A stretch of 46,043 nucleotides of DNA from Fidelibacterota bacterium (GTDB lineage Bacteria > Marinisomatota > Marinisomatia > Marinisomatales > UBA1611): NCBI GenBank assembly GCA_002718285.1, contig PBAR01000002.1, positions 1 through 46,043 of the forward strand. The letters run 5' to 3'. Positions 28,949 to 38,429 of the stretch are shown in pieces. The stretch's first letter is position 1; each line of letters opens with the position of its first letter. A model generated the notes under the pieces. That model was not told the origin of the DNA. It worked only from the letters and a program-made list of their open reading frames with translations, and did no database searches. Both the position numbers and the translations under genes were made by a program.

Positions 28949-31014
28949 CCGTTATCTTTGTGATCTCTATCAGTAGATTTTAGTTTTGTCATCATTTCTC
29001 CCAGATCTTTAAATCCTCCCCAGGTAAACCAAATGATAGAAATAACAGCCATAATAATATGTATTAATAAATAATATTTCCAAAAATTCATCCATGAAGC
29101 ATCACTGACATCATTATAGAGATTATGTACTGTTCCTGCAAAAAAGACGATTGTCCAACTCAGGGTCCAAACATAGTTTATAATGTAAATGATTTTATCT
29201 CCCTTGGTAAATTCCTTTCCCATCCCAAGCATCTTCCACCCCCGTTCAGGTAACTCACTTACAATTTCCATCTCCCCTTTAATAGCATATTCACCTCGGT
29301 TTAACATTTTATCCATATTATATATAGAACGCTTTCCAAATAAAGAAACGAGAACATAAGATAAAGCAGAAGCTCCCATACCTATTGCCCAGTATACCTG
29401 TCCATTAATATTTCTTAAAATTATTATACCCTGTTTCAATACAATCATTGAATCGGTATCTGCCAACCAATCAGCTGATATCTGTTTCAGTATAATACCA
29501 CTCACGGCAATCACTGCACCTGTAATCATCGCAGACCATGCAGCAGAAGTGGTGCCTCTTTTCCAATATAGACCACCAATAATCACTGCACCTGCTCCAC
29601 CAGCGAATATTGCTCCAGTAATTGCAAAAAAAAGTGCAATTTTCTGATTCTGCTGAAAAAGTAAGCTGAAAAAAAATATGAAGACTGCAACACCATATAT
29701 AGAATATCTCAAAACCTTTAGGTGGGTATCCTTATCAAAGGGATCCTTTCTAAAAGGCATGATTACATCTTGTACAAGAATGCTGCCCCACGAATGAAGA
29801 TATGTATCATGCGTACTTATAAATGCAGCCAACATTAGTGCAGCAAATGCACCCATTAGTCCTACTGGTAAAACTTCGGATAAAACAATTGGTGCACGCA
29901 TTTGAGTTCTCAATGCATCTGAATTGAATTGATCTAATGAAGTATTAACTGATAAAGATATTGAATGATAATCCGCGTGATTCATAAAAACATAAATTGC
30001 AATCGGAACGAACAAGAAAAAAAGTGCCTGTGGAAAGCCTCTAAATCCCGCCAAAACTGCACCCATTTTTGCTTCGTGAGCACTCTTTGCTGATGCGTTA
30101 TAAGCCTGGCTCCCCTGCCAGCTCATGGTACCATACATTATTCCGATGATTCCTATCAGAAAATACCAGAAATTAAAATCTTCTACATGACTGGTTTTAA
30201 ACGGATTAATTCTGGATGAATTCTCATATTTTTCGCGGATTTCTATAATTTTTTCATTTTGTTCAAATTGGTTCAAAGAATAAAAATCTTTTTGTTTTTG
30301 AATATCGGTTATTTCTTCCTCAGCAAGCTTGATCGGGGTTTGTTCTAAAGCTTCGGTAACCTGATCCCAGCCGACACTAAATAAAAGGAAAAATATCATC
30401 ACAATAAAAATAATATTTACATAAACACCCTGAAAAAAATCAGCAATTATAACAGCAATTTGGCCTCCTGTCTGGACAAAATACAAAGCTATTGATAGTA
30501 AAAAAATCATCACTATAGGAAATATAGGAATGCCTAAAATTGATTCTGGAAGGCCACAAAAGTGAATGAAAAACCGAGCCCCGACAGCTGGGAAAATCCC
30601 GAAATTAATGATACCCGAAAAAAAAGCTATAAAACCCGTGAAAACTCGAAAATTTTGACTGTAACGTATCTCAAAAAATTGGGGTAAAGTTAAACAACGG
30701 GTTGAGCGAAAACGATAAATAACCCATCCTGAGACTGTAATCAATAGTATTATAATTCCCTGGCTTAATCCCCACCATGCAAGAGCAAATCCTGATACAT
30801 ATCCCATCTCCAAAAACATCACGATGGATATAGCACCCAACCCAGCCACACCACTTGAAACGGAGACTACATATCTTCCTGCTGTTCTTCCTGCTGCCAG
30901 AAAATCAGAGACACTTTTCATCAAACCCTTTGTAGTGCGGACAGAAAAAATCATCCCTGCTAAACAAACAAATACAATTAGCCAGTCCAAGATGGATAAA
31001 TTCATTTTACCCAA
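28930..31014 (-). CDS. Sodium:solute symporter (SSS) family transporter
   Basis: A 694-residue inner-membrane protein with about 14 hydrophobic segments. The N-terminus shows the SSS pattern (LDWLIVFVCLAGMIFSV, then SVSDFLAAGRTAGR). An extended, charged loop of ~60 residues around 235-290 (EEEITDIQKQKDFYSLNQFE) separates helices. The core motif region GAFAALMLAAFISTHDTYLHSW follows. Members couple sodium entry to uptake of sugars, sialic acid, MurNAc and others. The genes on either side point to a mannose-containing or amino-sugar product. Met4 (31005) forms an ATGA overlap with the stop of the upstream CBM9-like gene and may be the real start. The GH38 gene overlaps its 3' end. Confidence 0.92.
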   Translation of the reverse strand: MGKMNLSILDWLIVFVCLAGMIFSVRTTKGLMKSVSDFLAAGRTAGRYVVSVSSGVAGLGAISIVMFLEMGYVSGFALAWWGLSQGIIILLITVSGWVIYRFRSTRCLTLPQFFEIRYSQNFRVFTGFIAFFSGIINFGIFPAVGARFFIHFCGLPESILGIPIFPIVMIFLLSIALYFVQTGGQIAVIIADFFQGVYVNIIFIVMIFFLLFSVGWDQVTEALEQTPIKLAEEEITDIQKQKDFYSLNQFEQNEKIIEIREKYENSSRINPFKTSHVEDFNFWYFLIGIIGIMYGTMSWQGSQAYNASAKSAHEAKMGAVLAGFRGFPQALFFLFVPIAIYVFMNHADYHSISLSVNTSLDQFNSDALRTQMRAPIVLSEVLPVGLMGAFAALMLAAFISTHDTYLHSWGSILVQDVIMPFRKDPFDKDTHLKVLRYSIYGVAVFIFFFSLLFQQNQKIALFFAITGAIFAGGAGAVIIGGLYWKRGTTSAAWSAMITGAVIAVSGIILKQISADWLADTDSMIVLKQGIIILRNINGQVYWAIGMGASALSYVLVSLFGKRSIYNMDKMLNRGEYAIKGEMEIVSELPERGWKMLGMGKEFTKGDKIIYIINYVWTLSWTIVFFAGTVHNLYNDVSDASWMNFWKYYLLIHIIMAVISIIWFTWGGFKDLGEMMTKLKSTDRDHKDNGWISVE

Positions 31015-32087
31015 ACCTTTCCATCTTTTCTGATAATAACTTTTTGGTCATTCCAAACCAGAATTGCTTCCCAACCCGAATGTGTCAAAACAATTTCTGG
31101 CGGCCAGGGTATGTCTTCTCTTGGTGCCGTAATTAAATTCAGTAGTTGAATTGAATCAGTATACTTCTCATTTTTGAAATAATGATTTCTCTGCCTGTAG
31201 TAGACCTGTCTAAGTGCCCATTTTATTTGATCTACCTTACTCTCTTTATATTTTACTTTTTTCCTTCCTGGGGATTGATTTGTGAATTGAACAATTCCCC
31301 ATAGATCAGGCATATGCATGTAAATAAGACCCTGGGGGGACCAAACCCAGTTATACTCTGATTTATCTTTTTTAATATAAGATCCATCAGCAATGTCTGT
31401 CTCCCAATGTACTCTGCTAAAATTCACTTTCCACTGCTCCCCATCTTTTGGATGATTATTTGAACGGTAATTCCCAATCAGAGATTTCCAGGGAATAGCA
31501 ATTTCTACGCTCCAACCTTTATCCTGATCATATGGGTTATTAATTGTTCCGTCTATATTAACCTTAGTAATAAGACCAGGGATATCCCACGAGTCTAATG
31601 CGACTTTAGAATCATCATGATATGGTTTCAATAATATAAGATCCCACTCTGTGGCCAATGCATTGACTTCCAACTCATAATAGTTGTGAGTGTCTCCATC
31701 TGGATCAAGAAAAATTTCGAAATCATTATCCTTAAAAATTACTGCATCACGTTCAGTCAGAGTGGCCCAAACATGTGGTTCTTCCATTTCCGCACCAAAA
31801 TAAAAATATGTATCATCCCACAGCATTTTTGCTTTAGTATCCAGAAACGGATCTGGCTTAAGGCTGCCTTCAATATCCACAAAAGATTCGGTCCAAGCTG
31901 ACTTTTCCCAGTCTATGTCATCTAATTTCCCGTCCATAATAATTTTTCCAGATGCCTTATAGCAAACATATGTTCTAGGATTGTATTCCAACTTTTGTTC
32001 TGGAAACGCACTCCCCCAAAATCCCTGTCCATACATTATTGATAAAAAAAATGTAAAATAAAAAAATTTTGAGCTGATTCTTATCAT
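31002..32087 (-). CDS. Secreted carbohydrate-binding protein, CBM9-like
   Basis: A 361-residue exported protein with signal peptide (FFYFTFFLSIMYGQG). Residues ~40-270 match the CBM9-like fold seen in many FCB-group secreted proteins: GKIIMDGKLDDIDWEKSAWT, KMLWDDTYFYFGAEMEEPHV, DNDFEIFLDPDGDTHNYYEL and KGWSVEIAIPWKSL are the standard blocks. The C-terminal ~90 residues are basic and unassigned. CBM9 domains bind reducing ends of saccharides. The gene opens the unit with the symporter and alpha-mannosidase, so it may capture released oligosaccharide in the periplasm or on the surface (inference). It overlaps the symporter start by up to 13 bases. Confidence 0.85.
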   Translation of the reverse strand: MIRISSKFFYFTFFLSIMYGQGFWGSAFPEQKLEYNPRTYVCYKASGKIIMDGKLDDIDWEKSAWTESFVDIEGSLKPDPFLDTKAKMLWDDTYFYFGAEMEEPHVWATLTERDAVIFKDNDFEIFLDPDGDTHNYYELEVNALATEWDLILLKPYHDDSKVALDSWDIPGLITKVNIDGTINNPYDQDKGWSVEIAIPWKSLIGNYRSNNHPKDGEQWKVNFSRVHWETDIADGSYIKKDKSEYNWVWSPQGLIYMHMPDLWGIVQFTNQSPGRKKVKYKESKVDQIKWALRQVYYRQRNHYFKNEKYTDSIQLLNLITAPREDIPWPPEIVLTHSGWEAILVWNDQKVIIRKDGKVWVK

Positions 32088-32248
32088 TTCACTCCTGCTC
32101 GATTAATATTAAGAAACTTGGACTTACAATGCAGGAATCTAAAAAATCTGTTCATTACGTAAATCCAATTGGATAAACGACTAACAATATCAAAATATTG
32201 GAAACTATTTTGAATTCTATTCACCGATATTAGAAATAAAATCAATTT

Positions 32249-32917
32249 CTAGATCTTTGATAATATTTTTGTAGCAATATTAGACATTAACTCATAGCCT
32301 GTCTTATTTGGATGAACACCATCTTTCGTATATCCTATATCGAGTCCTTTATTTTTATCTACCATTAAAGAATAATAGTCCAGATATACCATTTTATTTC
32401 TGACTGCATAATCTTTTATAAGTACGTTAATAGAACTAATATTAGATGGCACATTTTTAATAGAAAGATTCCAGGGGTAATTATGTACGGGTAATATAGA
32501 AGAGAGAATAATTTTTATCTTTTTATTGATTGCTAACTCTGCCATATAAAATATATTATCAGTAATCATTTTAACCATTGATGGTCCTGTATTTCCTGCA
32601 ATATCATTTGTACCCGCAAGAATAACGATAACATTTGGTTTAAGATTAATAGCATCAGGCTTGAAGCGCAATAACATTTGAGGAGTTGTCTGACCTCCTA
32701 TCTCTCTATTAATATAACCCTGATTTGCAAAGAAACGTGGATACAAGTTCCCCCACTCTTCTGTAATAGAGTCTCCGATGAATACTATCCTATTTTCATT
32801 TTTTTTCGGCAATCCTAGCACGATATTTTATTTTCGGTAATATCTTAGATTTGGCCAATCCTGATTGTTTTTCTCGTTATTTTTCATAAACGCTAACTGC
32901 CTTATTTCATATTTCAT
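32249..32917 (-). pseudogene. SGNH/GDSL-type esterase with an in-frame TAA near the N-terminus
   Basis: The conserved domain is encoded from a GTG at 32821 to 32249 (190 codons): FIGDSITEEWGNLYP with the nucleophile Ser, GGQTTPQMLLRFKPD, ILAGTNDIAGNTG and KDGVHPNKTGYEL with the Asp/His pair. Relatives carry a conserved segment just before it, and here that segment is present upstream in the same frame (QDWPNLRYYRK) from an ATG at 32917 or 32887. It is cut off by TAA at 32830-32828, one change from GAA. The GTG could still produce a shortened protein with all catalytic blocks, so activity may persist. It is probably a lipase/esterase-like carbohydrate deacetylase; the substrate is unknown. Its start abuts the TonB-receptor remnant. 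Confidence 0.75.
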
Positions 32918-32927
32918 TTACAAATAA

Positions 32928-34286
32928 TCTACTGAATTAGTAATTAATATCTATAAATATCCTAATAATATTGATGAAATCGGATCAAAAATTGTTTATT
33001 GTGTTACAATATTAGATGAATATTTTATAGGTAGATATGATTTTGGTCCTGTTGCTGATATTGATTTTATGATGAAAGTCTTCAATTATATGAGAGCTAA
33101 TTGGGATAAATTTAATTCAGGAGTAATAATTCCTGAATCAGTAATGCACCGAATTAGTGAAACGCACTCAATACAATATGACTATTCGGGCAAAGAAAAT
33201 TATGAAGCATCTTATTTTATGGCAGATATCAATATAGGATCAAAAATTAATGTTGTATCCAGTGCAAGATTCGAAGGTAAATCTACCGAGTATCAATCTT
33301 ACAAATCTGTAAAATCACCTGCCCCTCATTGGGTTTATACTGGAGAGCCATCTTCCCAAAAACGGAAAAACTCATTTTTTCTTCCTGCTTTGTTTGTACA
33401 CCTGAAACCGACTGATTGGTTAAATATACGGTTTGCCAGAACCAACACTCTTACGAGACCTGATTATAGGGATTTGACCCCTTTTTACGAAATTGATGGG
33501 ACCTATAATACTATTGATTATCGGAATCCTCTTTTAGTTCCCGGCTTATCAAAAAATATTGATTTTTTACCATAGCTGCGCACCAAAACCGCCTTGGACT
33601 CATTAGCATTGGTTACTTTGAAAAAGATATTGAAAACCTAATTTATGCCAGCGGATCACGAATAATTACAAATACAGATGATTTCAATCTTCCGGAAAAC
33701 CTATTGAAAAATAAAATATTAAACTATACACTCAACAATCCTTATAACGTTTTCCTGTCTAGATATGAAATTGATTATCAGACAAGGTTCTGGTATCTGC
33801 CCGGTGTTTTAAGCGGTCTGGTATTTAATGCAAATTATACCTATACAGAATACGATGTAAAATATCCATGGACCATTCTTCATCATGAGTTTGATTGGTC
33901 AATACCGGCATTAATTACAACCAATATTGATACATTCTATGCCGATCGCTTGCTCGATCAACCCGATCAAATTATTAATATATCTATTGGCTATGACTAT
34001 AAAGGATTTTCAGGTAGATTATCTATGCTGCACAAAGATAATGTTTTTATGCGAACTAATTTTTGGCCTGAGCTGAGAGAAACAACAGATGCATACCGTA
34101 GATGGGATCTGTCAATGAAACAAAAACTTCCGATAAGCGGTCTGGCAATCTTTTTAAATGCAAGCAATCTTACAGAAGCAGTGGATGTTAACCGATACAG
34201 AGGAAAAAAATTTCGCAGGAAATAACTTAACATCTAAACAACATTACGGCATGACTATAGATCTTGGATTTCGTTATTCATTCTAA
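32928..34286 (+). pseudogene. Remnant of a TonB-dependent receptor: C-terminal barrel only, two frameshifts
   Basis: An open frame begins after TAA 32925-32927 and encodes barrel sequence without signal peptide, plug or any proper start. Typical features are ADIDFMMKVFNYM, DWLNIRFARTNTLTRPDYRD, and after correction AAHQNRLGLISIGYFEKDIE, LIYASGSRI, GFSGRLSMLHKDNVF and a final GMTIDLGFRYSF. The frame shifts in the T run at 33563-33568 and again in the A run at 34204-34210, after which the true C-terminus with Phe-TAA is reached at 34286. About the last 450 residues of a ~900-1000-residue receptor survive. The missing front half, and the abrupt junction a few bases from the SGNH start, suggest a deletion. 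This would have been the importer for the plus-strand genes that follow. Confidence 0.85.
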
Positions 34287-34303
34287 TTAACTACACTATA
34301 AAA

Positions 34304-35071
34304 ATGAAACTAACAATATTCATAACCTTGCTTATTACAAATCCATTAATAGCTCAGAAGTATAATAACGGCATTAAAGTAGATTTTGACAGTCTATATC
34401 CAGATTCAAATTTGCACATCCCATATAGAGCTGAGTGGCAGATAATTGCATACAAAAATCGTATTCAATATTTCAAAACAAATCCCATTGGATATAATAA
34501 AATTATTTTTTTAGGAAATAGTATAATGGAAGGATGCAAAGATTGGAATGAGAAGTTTGGTCTTAATAATATTGTAAATAGAGGAATCACTGGAGATATT
34601 ACAGAGTCAATGCTTGCCAGATTAAATGAGGTATTTTACTATAAACCAATAAAAGTTTTTTTGTTAATTGGAATAAATGATATTTTTGATGGTGTAATTA
34701 CTTATAAAAAAGAAATTACGCCATTAAGAATTGTCACTAATATCTTTAATATAGCTGACAGCATAAAATATAATTCTAATCGCACAGAAATTTTTATTCA
34801 CACTCTCTTACCGATTAATGAAAAAAAGTTCAGAAATATTAGGGAATTTTTCCCCGATCATAATTACCCAATAAATAAACAAATTAATGAAATTAATAGA
34901 AAAATTATTGATACAGGAAAAAATAAAGGGTATAAAATTATCGACCTTCATTCAGTATTTATCAATGATCAAGGAAAAATGGAATTGCAATTTTTCAGAG
35001 ATGGCTTACACTTAAATGATGCAGGATATAAAGTATGGGCAACACATATTAAGAAATACTTAATAGAATAA
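34304..35071 (+). CDS. Secreted SGNH/GDSL-type esterase
   Basis: A 255-residue protein with a signal peptide (LTIFITLLITNPLIAQ). The SGNH blocks are IIFLGNSIMEG (Ser nucleophile), NRGITGDITESMLARLNEV, FLLIGINDIFDG and the C-terminal RDGLHLNDAGYKVWA, which supplies Asp and His. In this Bacteroidota-type subfamily the first block often reads GNSI, so Asn in place of Asp is not by itself a defect. Related proteins are sialate O-acetylesterase-like or act on acetylated sugars; the substrate here is unknown. It starts 17 bases after the TonB remnant and is followed by a similar gene after 46 bases, so a tandem duplication is likely. Confidence 0.88.
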   Translation: MKLTIFITLLITNPLIAQKYNNGIKVDFDSLYPDSNLHIPYRAEWQIIAYKNRIQYFKTNPIGYNKIIFLGNSIMEGCKDWNEKFGLNNIVNRGITGDITESMLARLNEVFYYKPIKVFLLIGINDIFDGVITYKKEITPLRIVTNIFNIADSIKYNSNRTEIFIHTLLPINEKKFRNIREFFPDHNYPINKQINEINRKIIDTGKNKGYKIIDLHSVFINDQGKMELQFFRDGLHLNDAGYKVWATHIKKYLIE

Positions 35072-35117
35072 TTCAATAATAATATTTATTATAATTTTTT
35101 TATTTATAAATCTATAA

Positions 35118-35819
35118 ATGAGGCATTTTTATAATCATATGGAAGCTGTAAAAAATCATAATGCTGATCAAAAAGAACATTATGATCAACGTTGTACCGA
35201 GTTTGCTAATTCACCTATAGGTTTTAATAAAATTGTTTTTCTTAGGGACAGTCTTACTGAAGGAACACAAAACTGGAAAAAATATTTTAATAATAATAGA
35301 ATTGATAACCGAGGCATTGGAGGTGATACTACAGAAGGAGTTTTAGCAAGGCTAGATGAAATTTATTATTATAAACCTTTGGCAGTATTTTTATTAATTG
35401 GTATTAATGATATTTTTAATACTGATTCCCCTAATAGAGAAAAAACCACAGTAGAAACAGTTTCAGATAATATAATACTTATCAAAGACACTATAGCAAA
35501 CCAGGGTATAGAAAAAAATTTTATTCAAACAATACCCATAAATAATAATATATACTTTAAAGAGAATGGCTGGTTTCCAAATCATAGGATTTCTTTAAAC
35601 AAACAGATTAATCGAATAAATAGGTCAATAAAAAAGCAATCTAAAGATAAATTACATACCATTATTGACTTACACTCTGCTTTTTCAGATAATAATGGGC
35701 TATTAAATAAATCTTTTACAAGTGACGGAGTTCATTTAAATCAAAATGGATATAAAACCTGGGCTAACTTTATTCAAAATGATTTTGATGCAATTACGTT
35801 AAATCCTTTAACAAAATAA
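35118..35819 (+). CDS. SGNH/GDSL-type esterase, tandem paralogue without signal peptide
   Basis: A 233-residue protein clearly related to the gene just upstream: NSPIGFNKIVFL versus TNPIGYNKIIFL, NRGIGGDTTEGVLARLDEI, YYYKPLAVFLLIGINDIF and SDGVHLNQNGYKTWA. Two features suggest weakened function. It has no signal peptide although its sibling does. Block I reads FLRDSLTEG, with Arg where the family has Gly beside the nucleophile Ser. The catalytic Ser, Asp and His are all still present. Either it is a cytoplasmic esterase of changed specificity or a copy drifting toward loss; the surrounding broken genes favour the latter (inference). Confidence 0.8.
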   Translation: MRHFYNHMEAVKNHNADQKEHYDQRCTEFANSPIGFNKIVFLRDSLTEGTQNWKKYFNNNRIDNRGIGGDTTEGVLARLDEIYYYKPLAVFLLIGINDIFNTDSPNREKTTVETVSDNIILIKDTIANQGIEKNFIQTIPINNNIYFKENGWFPNHRISLNKQINRINRSIKKQSKDKLHTIIDLHSAFSDNNGLLNKSFTSDGVHLNQNGYKTWANFIQNDFDAITLNPLTK

Positions 35820-35931
35820 AGGAAACGCAAATGACTAAGGTTTTTAATCAAAGATCCATAAATACAGTATGTTCCTATTTTTCATTTCCAAATGATTGAA
35901 TTGAGAGAATATATAATTTGTCCATTCTATT

Positions 35932-38409
35932 ATGAATAAAAAAATAACACAAAGTTTAGTTCATGACTGGGAATTTCAACATCCAGAAGAAAACAAATGG
36001 TATCCAGCAAAGGTACCAGGATGCATACATTTGGATTTGATCGAGGAAGGCTTGATAGGTGATCCATTTTTTGGGGATAATGAAAAACAAATTCAATGGA
36101 TTGGCAAGATCAATTGGAAGTATAGATTATATTTTTACCTTGACCAAACATTAAAAAAAAGAAGTAATAAAAAAATTAAGTTTTACGGAATCGATACCTA
36201 TGCGACTATTTACCTTAATGGACACATTATATTAGAATCAAACAATATGTTTCATCCCTGGGAAAATGATGTAACTCAGATATTAAAAAAAGGAAAGAAT
36301 GAATTATTAGTTAATTTTCGTTCACCACTAAATGAAATCCTGCCCAGCCTATCTACGAAAGCATACACTCTTCCAGCCGAGAATGATCGCGCAGGTGGTA
36401 CAAGTCCTTACACAAGAAAAGCTCCCTACCATTATGGATGGGATTGGGGCCCGTGTTTGATTTCTTCTGGTATTTGGAAGAAAGTAGAATTAATTGGGTG
36501 GAACTCATGGAACATAACAAATATTTTTATAGAACAATTAGAATGTAGCTCTGGATCTGCAAAATTAAAGTTTCTGGTATACATAGAATCAAAAGTTCAG
36601 GAAACAGGAACACTAGTGATTTCTGAACCAAAATCAAAAACCAATATTCATTATCCAATACAGATTAATTCAGAAGAAAATATTTTTACCTATGAAATAG
36701 AAATTTTAGATCCAGATCTTTGGTGGCCTATTGGTTATGGAGATCAATCGCTCTATACTTTCAATATAAAAGTAATAACTCAGAGCAATTCAGCAGAGAT
36801 TACAAAACGTATTGGTATTCGCAGTATCAAAATAAAAAGAGAAAAAGATGAAAGAGGTACCAGCTTTGAAATCCACATTAATGATGTAGCCATTTTTGCA
36901 AAAGGAGCAAACTGGATTCCAGCTGATTCATTTACACCTAGACTGAAAAATGAAGACTATAAATCACTCCTAAAATCCGCAGTATTGGCAAACATGAATA
37001 TGCTACGTATTTGGGGCGGAGGCATCTATGAACCTGATTCCTTCTATAGCCTTTGTGATGAACTTGGCATACTAATTTGGCAGGATTTTATGTTTGCCTG
37101 CTCTCTATACCCAGGTAACAAAAATTTTCTTAAATCAGTTAAAAAAGAGGCCCAATACCAGATAAATCGTTTGAAACACCATCCCAGTATTGTATTATGG
37201 TGCGGTAATAATGAAATTGCTTCAGCCTGGCTAAGTTGGGGATGGAAAGAAAAATTACCAAAATCTGTTTGGAGAAAAGATTATAATATTTTATTCCATC
37301 AGATTATTCCTGAAATCTGTCAAAGTCTAGATCCAGAAAGATTGTATTGGCCAAGTTCGCCAGGACATAGTCTTGAACTTCCAGAATCTGATCAAATATA
37401 TGGTTCTGGCGATAATCATTACTGGGGTGTATGGCACGGAGGAGATGAAATAGAAAGATTTGATGAAAATATTGGAAGATTTATGTCCGAGTATGGTATG
37501 CAATCTTTTCCTGAGCCGAAAACTATTGCAACTTTTGCAAAGAAAAAAGATTGGGATATTAAATCTGAAGTAATTAAATCTCATCAAAAAGCGTCATTAG
37601 GAAATAAAAATATTACAAAATACATAGATATGTATTATCCTACTCCTAAGGATTTTAAATCCTATGCAATGATAAGCCAAATTATGCAGGCTTTAGTGAT
37701 TAGGTATGCTGTCGAAGCCCACAGAAGAAATATGCCTTATTGTATGGGAACGCTCTATTGGCAATTTAACGATTGCTGGCCTGGTGCTTCTTGGTCTAGT
37801 ATTGATTATTTTGGGAATTGGAAAGCATTACAATACGCTGCTAAAAAATTCTTTAATCCTTTATTACTTTCTATTGTTGAAGAAAATAATTCAATAGTTT
37901 TTTATATTATAAATGATTGTAATAAAAGTTCACTTGCAATTATAAATTTATTTATCTATTCATTTGATGGAAATATTAAAAAGAAACTTTCTAAGAAAAT
38001 TGACATACCATCATCAAGATCTAAAAAAGTGCTGGAAATTGAAAGAGAAAAACTAATCACTAGCTATGACCCAACTACTATTGTATTGATCAGCGAAATT
38101 GAGGAAAACAATATAATTGTTGCAAAAAACAATTTTTTCTTTGTCAAGCCAAAAGAACTGAAATTAGAAAAACCTGAAATTGACTTTAATTATGAAAAGT
38201 TGGGAGCAAAATATGTGATTTCCATATATTCAAAAACCTTTATTCACGAATTACATATCCTGTGCGAAAATTTGACGGGCATTTTCACCGATAATTTTTT
38301 TGATCTTCTTCCTGAAAAATTAGTAAAAATTGAATTTGAACCTTCACATAATGACTATGAAATTGCACCAATTTTCACAGTCAATAGTTTACACGGCCTA
38401 ACAGCATAG
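35932..38409 (+). CDS. GH2 beta-mannosidase
   Basis: An 825-residue enzyme without signal peptide. Domain order is as usual for the family: jelly-roll sugar-binding domain (~1-190; PAKVPGCIHLDLIEEGLI, APYHYGWDWGP), Ig-like domain (~195-300) and the catalytic barrel (~300-640). The barrel has the acid/base Glu428 in LWCGNNE, the nucleophile Glu520 in MSEYGMQSFPE, and upstream LRIWGGGIYE. The tryptophan-rich APYHYGWDWGP is characteristic of beta-mannosidases rather than beta-galactosidases. It would remove the single beta-1,4-mannose from the N-glycan core, or mannose from beta-mannan oligomers, in the cytoplasm. It is the first intact gene of a plus-strand run; the oxidoreductase follows after 20 bases. 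It is intact and of normal length. Confidence 0.92.
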   Translation: MNKKITQSLVHDWEFQHPEENKWYPAKVPGCIHLDLIEEGLIGDPFFGDNEKQIQWIGKINWKYRLYFYLDQTLKKRSNKKIKFYGIDTYATIYLNGHIILESNNMFHPWENDVTQILKKGKNELLVNFRSPLNEILPSLSTKAYTLPAENDRAGGTSPYTRKAPYHYGWDWGPCLISSGIWKKVELIGWNSWNITNIFIEQLECSSGSAKLKFLVYIESKVQETGTLVISEPKSKTNIHYPIQINSEENIFTYEIEILDPDLWWPIGYGDQSLYTFNIKVITQSNSAEITKRIGIRSIKIKREKDERGTSFEIHINDVAIFAKGANWIPADSFTPRLKNEDYKSLLKSAVLANMNMLRIWGGGIYEPDSFYSLCDELGILIWQDFMFACSLYPGNKNFLKSVKKEAQYQINRLKHHPSIVLWCGNNEIASAWLSWGWKEKLPKSVWRKDYNILFHQIIPEICQSLDPERLYWPSSPGHSLELPESDQIYGSGDNHYWGVWHGGDEIERFDENIGRFMSEYGMQSFPEPKTIATFAKKKDWDIKSEVIKSHQKASLGNKNITKYIDMYYPTPKDFKSYAMISQIMQALVIRYAVEAHRRNMPYCMGTLYWQFNDCWPGASWSSIDYFGNWKALQYAAKKFFNPLLLSIVEENNSIVFYIINDCNKSSLAIINLFIYSFDGNIKKKLSKKIDIPSSRSKKVLEIEREKLITSYDPTTIVLISEIEENNIIVAKNNFFFVKPKELKLEKPEIDFNYEKLGAKYVISIYSKTFIHELHILCENLTGIFTDNFFDLLPEKLVKIEFEPSHNDYEIAPIFTVNSLHGLTA

Positions 38410-38429
38410 AAAATATCAGGAAAATAATT

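Noticed and set aside
33563..34210. Sequencing error in homopolymers as the full explanation of the frame breaks
   Set aside because: Homopolymer shifts alone could be errors, but ten substitution-type stops and the absence of any break in ~19 kb of neighbouring genes argue against it. It remains possible for single sites.
34304..35071. Asn in the GNSI block of the first tandem SGNH esterase as a lost catalytic Asp
   Set aside because: Block I Asp is not the catalytic acid, GNSI is common in this subfamily, and Ser and the C-terminal Asp/His are intact.
35831..35899. Short ORF of 22 codons preceded by a GGAAA stretch
   Set aside because: It has no recognisable sequence and may be chance or a fragment; not enough to call a gene.
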